From Bacteroidaceae bacterium (lineage in GTDB: Bacteria; Bacteroidota; Bacteroidia; Bacteroidales; Bacteroidaceae), in assembly GCA_017470525.1 (NCBI GenBank), contig JAFUYM010000027.1:1-64000 (forward strand): DNA of 64,000 nt, given 5' to 3'. The notes under the pieces were generated by a model, which saw nothing but the letters and a program-made list of their open reading frames with translations, ran no database searches and was not told the origin of the DNA. Each line of letters opens with the position of its first letter. The stretch's first letter is position 1. Below, one piece after another: positions 58,008-64,000 of the stretch. A program made the translations under genes and the position numbers.

Positions 58008-59210
58008 ATGAAGCATGTTTTGAACATCATGGCTGCACTCATTTCGTTGGCAGCCACATCCTGTGCTGGTCAGCCATCGTCCGGCGGTGTCAGAACCACG
58101 GTCATCGACTCCTCCGTATTAGACAGCGCCACAGTGCTGCTGGTGGATAGCACAGACCACCGCTTTGACCCTGTGGGCGACGCCCATGTCATGCTGGTCT
58201 ATCGAGACAGCCTCCTCATTGCCAGCAACAGCGACCCCACCTATGGCGAACCCATCGTTTCGCTCTACGGCATGGGCGAGTTCTTGCACCATCTTGCCGA
58301 CTACATCCCTCGTGGTTCAGAGGTGGACGAGATGGTGGCTTGCCACATTCAGGTCATGGGCGATAAACTCTTTGTCAACGACTGCTACTACACAGGTCGC
58401 TATTGCACCCTCCCTCTCCACCAGCCCTTGCTCCCTGCCGACGAGTTGCACCTGTCCCACTCGGGTGTGGAAGAGCGTGGGGTGGCAACGGTTCCCTGTC
58501 GCGACGGCTTGCTGGTCGAAAATCCACAATGCTATACCAATGTTGCGGCAGGCATCCGCAACGACGTGCCGAGGTTGCTCTTCTACAAGCAAGGCGTATG
58601 CCTCACACCCCAGCAGCCCGTCGCCTATCAGGTGGCAGATGTCAACACCGGGGCAGACATCCATTGCCACGAAGCCCTTCGCCGCGTCTGTTTTGTCTCC
58701 CACCGCCAACCGCTGGTTGAGTTCTACGATGACATTCCCGAACGAGGTTCGTCTGTCCGTGGTCTTTCCTTGCGGCTCGTCCACCGCCTGTCGCTTCAGT
58801 CAGACGATGTGCAGAAGATACATGTAGGGGCGGCACACACCACGATGCACCAGAAGCGTGCTCGGGGCGACAGGACTTCATCTATCTGTGCCACGTTTGA
58901 CAAGACACAACGGGTGGTTGGTGCTGGCAGCCAACTGCATGCCTTTCTCTGTTCGGCTGCCGACGAAGAGCACATCTATCTGGTCTATTGCGGCAAACTG
59001 TTCAGCCACGGCTACCACACCTATCCGACCTGCATTCTGGTGTTGGATTGGGACGGCAACCTTGTAGATGCCTATCGCTTCGACCGCTGGATACAAGCCA
59101 TCTCACCCAGTTCGGAGCGCGGCACCTTCTACCTGACCGTCTATGCCGACGATGACCCTTATACTGCACGGATGAAATTGGTCAAAGCCGTCTGTTCTCG
59201 AACCCAATAG
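58008..59210 (+). CDS. BF3164-like six-bladed beta-propeller lipoprotein
   Basis: 400 residues. Signal MKHVLNIMAALISLAATSCA ends in a lipobox cysteine. The body is beta-rich with propeller-like blades; the C-terminal part YLVYCGKLFSHGYHTYP and CILVLDWDGNLVDAYRFD matches the BF3164/6-bladed propeller lipoproteins frequent in Bacteroidales. These often sit near TlpA proteins and receptor-like barrels, as here. Function not established. It starts 48 bp after TlpA gene 3. Confidence 0.75.
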   Translation: MKHVLNIMAALISLAATSCAGQPSSGGVRTTVIDSSVLDSATVLLVDSTDHRFDPVGDAHVMLVYRDSLLIASNSDPTYGEPIVSLYGMGEFLHHLADYIPRGSEVDEMVACHIQVMGDKLFVNDCYYTGRYCTLPLHQPLLPADELHLSHSGVEERGVATVPCRDGLLVENPQCYTNVAAGIRNDVPRLLFYKQGVCLTPQQPVAYQVADVNTGADIHCHEALRRVCFVSHRQPLVEFYDDIPERGSSVRGLSLRLVHRLSLQSDDVQKIHVGAAHTTMHQKRARGDRTSSICATFDKTQRVVGAGSQLHAFLCSAADEEHIYLVYCGKLFSHGYHTYPTCILVLDWDGNLVDAYRFDRWIQAISPSSERGTFYLTVYADDDPYTARMKLVKAVCSRTQ

Positions 59211-59322
59211 AATTGGATGTGCTTATTACGGTTCTTGCCTTGCAAGCGTTTCGCGATAACGCGTGACGAAGAGAAAATAGAGAAAAATAGATGAAAATAA
59301 TAAAAAGAGGTCTTCTTTTTTT

Positions 59323-59429
59323 GGGAAACAAATTTGAATAATATGAATAATTTTGTCCACAAATTTTAATAAATATTATTTGTTCTTATTTGTGAATCAA
59401 ATTATTCACATTATGGCAATTTGTTTCCC
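59323..59429. repeat. Imperfect inverted repeat in the 59211-59601 gap
   Basis: 59323-59355 and 59398-59429 are complementary at about 27 of 32 positions, outer end GGGAAACAAATT. Outside the arms, A/T tracts around 59270-59322 and 59440-59480 continue the symmetry loosely. No gene is seen in this 390-bp gap. Confidence 0.7.
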
Positions 59430-59601
59430 CCTAAAAACGAAGAACATGTTTTTCTCTGTTTTTACTTGTTTTTTTCTGTTTTTTGGCTACGCCGAGCTAA
59501 AGGTTCTTCGTCCGCCGAAGGCGAAAAAAACTTGCGATTGGAATAAAATGTGCATGAGAGGTTAACATTTCCCTCGTTTGAAGGGTCTTTCTAATAAAAG
59601 A

Positions 59602-62373
59602 ATGATGAAAAAGATTTTGATGTTGACGATTGCGTTGTTGCTGACGATAGCAGCGCAGGGGCAAACAGTTACCCTTGTAGGACAGGTGCAAGATGCGTTT
59701 CTGAAAAGACCGCTTGTGGCAAAGATTTCTGTCTATGAGATGGACAGCACGACGTGTGTCTTGGATTCTGTGCATGTGGAAGGGATTGAGAACGACAGGG
59801 GCTACCTGCTGGTTGCATTGTATGAGGTGCCCGTCAGCCCCGTTGAGCATGACTATCTGATACGGGCAGAACTATCGGGCTATGAGGTGGCGTGGCAGAA
59901 GGTGTCGGTGACGGACACTTCGGAGAAAGAAGTGCAAGTGCCGCTTATCAAAATGAGACGGGCGCAACACATCGCGCTCGACGAGGTGGTGGTGACGACC
60001 ACGAAAATCAAGATGTTCTATCGGGGCGACACGCTCATCTATGATGCCACTGCCTTCAACCTGCCCGATGGCTCCATGCTCGACGACCTCATCCGCCAGA
60101 TGCCGGGCGTGACGATGAACGACGGGGGCGAGATTTTTGTCAACGGCAAGAAGGTGGACGAACTGCTGCTGAACTCTCGCTCATTCTTCGGCGGTAACAA
60201 GCAGATACTCTTGGAGAACCTGCCATACTATACGGTGAAGCACATCAAGGTGTATCACAAGAAGGACAAGCGGGATGAAGTGATGGGGCGTGACGATGCT
60301 CCGAAACAGTACGTGATGGACGTGAACCTGAAGCAGGAGTACCAGCGCGGATATATAGCGAATGTGGAAGGGGCTATGGGGACGCATAGCCGCTGGTTGG
60401 GGCGAATGTTCGGACTGGGCTTCACCGACCTGTACCGCTTCACCCTGCTGGGCAATGTCAACAATGTCAACGAGACGCAGCACATCGGCAAGACTGGCAA
60501 CTGGACACCAGACCGCAGACCGAGGTCGCTGATAACCACGCGCAGTGTACGCTCGGAAATGGACTACCAATCAAAAGACCAGATGATTGAAGAGACGTTC
60601 CGCACAGAGTTTGTCTCGTCAAAAGAGGACACGGAGATGCGCCAAAGCCGTGAGCAATTCCTCATGGGAAGAAATCCGTTGTCCGTCACCGAAAGAACCG
60701 GCAGGTCGAACAACTGGCGGCTTGCGTTGGACAACGGCTTCACCATGTATGCACCGTTCTACATGATGCTTTCCACGAACTTCAACTATGGAAAACGCGA
60801 CGGCACGTCCAATTCCATGTTCCAGCAGTGGGGCGATACGCTCACTGCCTCCATGCGTACCGTCGGGATGAGTGAGAGCACGTCGTGGAACGGCATGATA
60901 GACTTGTTGAGTGTCCTCAAAGTGGGTAAGGAGCACTTGACATACGTCGCTAAAGTGGAACATAGCAGCGACAAGTCGGAGAGTGCCAGCCACTACGACA
61001 CACGGTACTATGCAACGCCGTCGTTGGAGCAACGCTATAATGTAGGCGACTATGACAAACAGATGACGGCAGGCGAACTTTCGCTTGACCATATCGGCAA
61101 GCTGACGGACAGGATGCAGTTCAGAATCAAGAACAGGACGAGATTGTCACGAACCGCTACTCACGACTATCTCTATCATCCCGACACCTTGCTGCTTGCC
61201 TCTCAGTTGGATGCACTGGCTGCCATTACCGACGTGAACAACAGTTATGACAGCAAGTTCCGTTCGCTGACCAACACGGCGGAAATCAGTTTTTATACAC
61301 GCAACGAACAACAGCCCGACAAGAAATCGAGCACCAACTGGCAGTTCGGCTTGCAAGTGCCGTTCACTCGCCACACCCTCGATTATCAGCGTGGCTCCAT
61401 CGACACGCTTGCCACGAACACGACACTGTTTGTCACGCCTTGGCTGTCGTATGGCAGGAAGACGGCAAAGAACCATGAACTTCATCTGAATGTCAGACAT
61501 ACGGAGACCACGGCAAACATCTACGACATGATTGACTATCGCGACGACAGCAATCCGCTGGTGGTGAAACTGGGTACGCTGGGGCTAAAAGGCAATGCCA
61601 GCACCGACATCGGTGTGGAGTATTTCAGCCGTGGAAGTGGTCACAGTCGGAAGCAGTGGAACGTCTCGGCATCGTTCGACTACCATCATCGCGACGTGTC
61701 GCAGTCGGTCGTGTACAACCCCACAAGCGGTGTCTATACCTACAAGCCGGAGAATGTGAGCGGAGCCTATATTGCCAATGCCCAGTTCCAAATCTCTAAC
61801 TCCATCGGGGAGAAACGATTCTGGACGTGGCAGAACGGCATGGATGCCAACTATCACCATTCGCTCGACCACTCTATGCTGGCTGGAGATACCGAAAGCC
61901 ATGTGAATGCCGTCAACACGCTGACCCTGCACGACGGAGCCTACATACAATATAATAAAGGTACGCTGAACATCCGTGCCACGGGCGACATCCGCTGGCG
62001 GCACTCCGAGGGCAAGATGTACGATTTCGAGACGCTAAACGCCACCGACTTCCAATACGGACTCTCCGCCCGCTACACCCTGCCGCGACTGAACACCACG
62101 CTATCAGCAGACGGCAACATGTACTCCCGTCGCGGCTATGGCAGCAGCGAACTGAACACAGACGACTTCGTGCTGAACGCTTCCATCAGCCAGCCCTTCT
62201 TCAAGGGCAAGCTCATCGCCCGCATCGAGGCCTTCGACCTGCTCCACCAGCTCAGCAACACCCAGTACACCGTCAACGCCCAAGGCCGCACAGAGACATG
62301 GTACCGCTCTCTGCCGCACTACGTCATGGCCCATCTGGTGTATCACTGGAATAAGAACCCAAAGAAAAAATAA
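59602..62373 (+). CDS. Outer-membrane receptor-like barrel protein with carboxypeptidase-like regulatory domain, paralogue 1
   Basis: 923 residues from ATG 59602 (or 59605). Signal peptide MKKILMLTIALLLTIAAQGQ. An N-terminal CarboxypepD_reg-like domain (VTLVGQVQDAFLKRPLVAKI, about 25-120) is followed by LDEVVVTTTKIKMFYRGDTL, a plug-like segment with DLIRQMPGVTMNDGGEIFVN, NGKKVDELLLNSRSFFGGNK and VYHKKDKRDEV, then about 650 residues of barrel-type sequence ending WYRSLPHYVMAHLVYHWNK. No TonB box stands out. Likely outer-membrane assembly, import or export pore. Eight bp from its paralogue. Confidence 0.85.
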   Translation: MMKKILMLTIALLLTIAAQGQTVTLVGQVQDAFLKRPLVAKISVYEMDSTTCVLDSVHVEGIENDRGYLLVALYEVPVSPVEHDYLIRAELSGYEVAWQKVSVTDTSEKEVQVPLIKMRRAQHIALDEVVVTTTKIKMFYRGDTLIYDATAFNLPDGSMLDDLIRQMPGVTMNDGGEIFVNGKKVDELLLNSRSFFGGNKQILLENLPYYTVKHIKVYHKKDKRDEVMGRDDAPKQYVMDVNLKQEYQRGYIANVEGAMGTHSRWLGRMFGLGFTDLYRFTLLGNVNNVNETQHIGKTGNWTPDRRPRSLITTRSVRSEMDYQSKDQMIEETFRTEFVSSKEDTEMRQSREQFLMGRNPLSVTERTGRSNNWRLALDNGFTMYAPFYMMLSTNFNYGKRDGTSNSMFQQWGDTLTASMRTVGMSESTSWNGMIDLLSVLKVGKEHLTYVAKVEHSSDKSESASHYDTRYYATPSLEQRYNVGDYDKQMTAGELSLDHIGKLTDRMQFRIKNRTRLSRTATHDYLYHPDTLLLASQLDALAAITDVNNSYDSKFRSLTNTAEISFYTRNEQQPDKKSSTNWQFGLQVPFTRHTLDYQRGSIDTLATNTTLFVTPWLSYGRKTAKNHELHLNVRHTETTANIYDMIDYRDDSNPLVVKLGTLGLKGNASTDIGVEYFSRGSGHSRKQWNVSASFDYHHRDVSQSVVYNPTSGVYTYKPENVSGAYIANAQFQISNSIGEKRFWTWQNGMDANYHHSLDHSMLAGDTESHVNAVNTLTLHDGAYIQYNKGTLNIRATGDIRWRHSEGKMYDFETLNATDFQYGLSARYTLPRLNTTLSADGNMYSRRGYGSSELNTDDFVLNASISQPFFKGKLIARIEAFDLLHQLSNTQYTVNAQGRTETWYRSLPHYVMAHLVYHWNKNPKKK

Positions 62374-62381
62374 AGACCATC

Positions 62382-64000
62382 ATGAACAAAAGACAACTCA
62401 TCACCCTCATCCTCGCCATTGCCGCATTGACGGCAGGGGCACAACAACAAAGAGAAATAGAACTATCGGGCAACGTGGAAGACGGATTCCTGAAGATTCC
62501 GCTGAGCCACGCAAAGGTATCGGTATGCCGTGCCGACAGCAGTGTGCTGGTGGATTCGGCAGCCATATTCACGGCCTACAACCGCGACCTGAGACCACTG
62601 TTTGCCAAATACACGACCAAGGTGACGACGGACGCGAAGGAACTGTTGGTACACGCCCAACTGAAGGGCTACGACGACGTGTGGCAGCGGGTGAGCATTG
62701 GCAAGCAGACGGAGGTGGAAGTGCCGACGATTGAGATGCACAAGATGCGGGAACTGAACTTGAACGAAGTTGTCGTGAAGGCTACTCGCGTAAAAATGTT
62801 CTATCGGGGCGACACCATCGTCTATGATGCCACAGCATTCAAACTGCCGCAGGGCTCGATGCTCGACGACCTCATCCGACAGATGCCAGGCGTGACGCTG
62901 ACCGAGGCGGGCGAGATATTCGTGAATGGGCGCAGGGTTGACGAATTGCTGCTCGGCTCGCGCTCGTTCATGAGGGGCAACAAGAAAGTACTGATGGAGA
63001 ACTTGCCGTACTACACCGTGCAGAACATCAAGGTCTATGAAAAGCAGTCGGACAAGAGCAAGGCACTGGGCTACGACGTGGATCCGAAGAAATTTGTAAT
63101 GGACGTGAACCTGAAACAGGAGTACCAACGTGGCTACATTGCCAACGTGGAGGGAGCGGTTGGTACGAAGGATAGATGGCTTGCTCGTGCCTTTGCCCTC
63201 GGTTTTACCGACCATTACCGCTTCACACTATTAGGAAACCTGAACAATGTGAACGAGACACGACACATCGGTGAATCGGGTTACTGGACACCAGCCACGA
63301 TGCCAAAGAACATGCTCACGACCAGAAGCATTGCAGGAGAGGTGGACTACCATGCCAAGGAGGACAAGGTGAAGAACAACCTGACGGCCTCGTACACTTC
63401 GACCACAGACATCAGCGAATCGAGGAGCCGCTATGAGCAATTCCTGCAAGGACTGACGCCCACGTCGCTGACCGAAAGCAGCAACCGCACGGGCAGCAGG
63501 ACATGGCATGCGCACGATGCGTTCACGCTGACCAAACCCCTTTGGCTCCTTGTGGAATCTGATTTCAGATACTCCAAGAATCATGGTGCGTTCAGCTCCA
63601 TGTTCGACCAATGGACTGACAGCCTGACGGCTTCGCAGCGCAACCGTGGCTTCAACGAGGGAAAGGCATGGAGCGGAAACATAGAGGCACAGGGCGCGTT
63701 CAACGTGGGCAAGAACCAGAAGCACGTCAACTTCTACGTCAAGGCAGAGCACAATGAGAACGAGTCGGAATCAGCCAAGCAATACAGCACGCGGCAATAC
63801 GTAAACCCGCAGCAGACCGTTCAGCACAATGTGGACGACATCAGCAATAGTTCGACGTGGGGCGTGGCCTCGCTGAGCTACGGCTGGAAAATCAGCAAGG
63901 CGGTCAACATGAACGTGGGTGAAAGCGTGTACTTGACCCGCATCGATGCCCATGACTATCTGTACCATCCCGACACGCTGCTGCTGGCCTCGCAGATAGA
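62382..64000 (+). CDS. Outer-membrane receptor-like barrel protein, paralogue 2 (3' end beyond window)
   Basis: At least 539 residues, open to the window edge. Signal peptide MNKRQLITLILAIAALTAGA. It repeats the domain order of the upstream protein: ELSGNVEDGFLKIPLSHAKV, LNEVVVKATRVKMFYRGDTI, DDLIRQMPGVTLTEAGEIFV, NGRRVDELLLGSRSFMRGNK, then VNLKQEYQRGYIANVEGAVG and barrel sequence up to YHPDTLLLASQI. The 8-bp gap to the previous gene and high similarity show a tandem duplication followed by divergence. Partial at the right edge. Confidence 0.85.
   Translation, partial: MNKRQLITLILAIAALTAGAQQQREIELSGNVEDGFLKIPLSHAKVSVCRADSSVLVDSAAIFTAYNRDLRPLFAKYTTKVTTDAKELLVHAQLKGYDDVWQRVSIGKQTEVEVPTIEMHKMRELNLNEVVVKATRVKMFYRGDTIVYDATAFKLPQGSMLDDLIRQMPGVTLTEAGEIFVNGRRVDELLLGSRSFMRGNKKVLMENLPYYTVQNIKVYEKQSDKSKALGYDVDPKKFVMDVNLKQEYQRGYIANVEGAVGTKDRWLARAFALGFTDHYRFTLLGNLNNVNETRHIGESGYWTPATMPKNMLTTRSIAGEVDYHAKEDKVKNNLTASYTSTTDISESRSRYEQFLQGLTPTSLTESSNRTGSRTWHAHDAFTLTKPLWLLVESDFRYSKNHGAFSSMFDQWTDSLTASQRNRGFNEGKAWSGNIEAQGAFNVGKNQKHVNFYVKAEHNENESESAKQYSTRQYVNPQQTVQHNVDDISNSSTWGVASLSYGWKISKAVNMNVGESVYLTRIDAHDYLYHPDTLLLASQI

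Noticed and set aside
59353-59565. 70-codon frame before the first barrel gene
   Set aside because: It crosses the inverted repeat and is mostly Phe/Leu from T tracts; no start signal.
1-64000. tRNA, rRNA or known riboswitch genes
   Set aside because: Gaps were read for T-loop-like GTTCGA contexts and cloverleaf potential, and none was convincing; a covariance-model search would be needed to exclude small RNAs.

Overview
The window looks like chromosomal DNA of a Bacteroidales bacterium, most likely of the Prevotella group (inference). Supporting signs are sigma-ABfr-type promoters (TTTG, 19-20 bp, TAnnTTTG) ahead of many genes; Bacteroidetes-specific families (YfhO membrane protein, LytTR regulators with N-terminal membrane helices, DUF3943, DUF4369/TlpA proteins, plug-plus-barrel outer-membrane proteins, a TamA-like lipoprotein next to TamB); and near-absence of Shine-Dalgarno sequences. 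No rRNA, tRNA, CRISPR array, transposase or integrase was seen. Layout: 0.1-3.5 kb (minus) holds an outer-membrane receptor-like protein, a GNAT acetyltransferase and a damaged CAT-like gene. 3.7-8.2 kb (plus) holds a membrane LytTR regulator, a YfhO protein and an omega-amidase-type nitrilase. 8.2-13.4 kb (minus) holds two dCACHE-HAMP sensors (one with a kinase domain whose canonical histidine is lost, one without a kinase domain) and a carboxylesterase. 14.5-22.5 kb (plus) holds malate dehydrogenase, TamB and a TamA-like lipoprotein. 22.5-30.1 kb (minus) is an accessory region: a B3/4 protein, remnants of RhuM-like genes, a type II restriction-modification operon, a DUF4143 ATPase and a DUF3943 protein. 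30.2-36.9 kb holds radA and a convergent minus-strand run of plsC, a phosphoesterase, a MetH-activation-domain protein, pyrC and a dolichol-phosphate-mannose-synthase-like glycosyltransferase. 37-42 kb holds inositol-phosphate synthase, a second DUF4143 ATPase, a tiny ExbB-like protein and a second LytTR protein. 42-46.6 kb holds mfd, a small unknown gene and a CE12-like esterase. 46.8-49.7 kb holds a second restriction-modification pair and a Fic protein. 49.7-64 kb holds mtaB, a glycosyltransferase, a transmembrane HTH regulator, three TlpA-type thioredoxin proteins, a propeller lipoprotein and two paralogous outer-membrane barrels, the last cut by the window edge. The most striking observation is that each of the two DUF4143 ATPase genes is bracketed by direct copies of the 3' end of the neighbouring host gene: a perfect 53-bp copy of the DUF3943 gene end (26912-26964 and 28528-28580), and a 60-bp, 55/60-identical copy of the inositol-phosphate synthase end (38866-38925 and 40412-40471). 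Two independent cases with the same architecture suggest that these solitary ATPase genes (about 1.5 kb units, no transposase) enter at gene 3' ends with duplication of the end. Each also carries its own promoter with repeated operator-like boxes. Other notable signals are a nine-copy 23-bp tandem repeat before ino1, a four-copy 11-bp repeat in the leader of the dCACHE operon, eight TGTGCCA words within 260 bp of an empty 1-kb gap, many long gene-specific intergenic inverted repeats (one with perfect 34-bp arms), and two LytTR genes whose -7 boxes end exactly 8 nt before the start codon.
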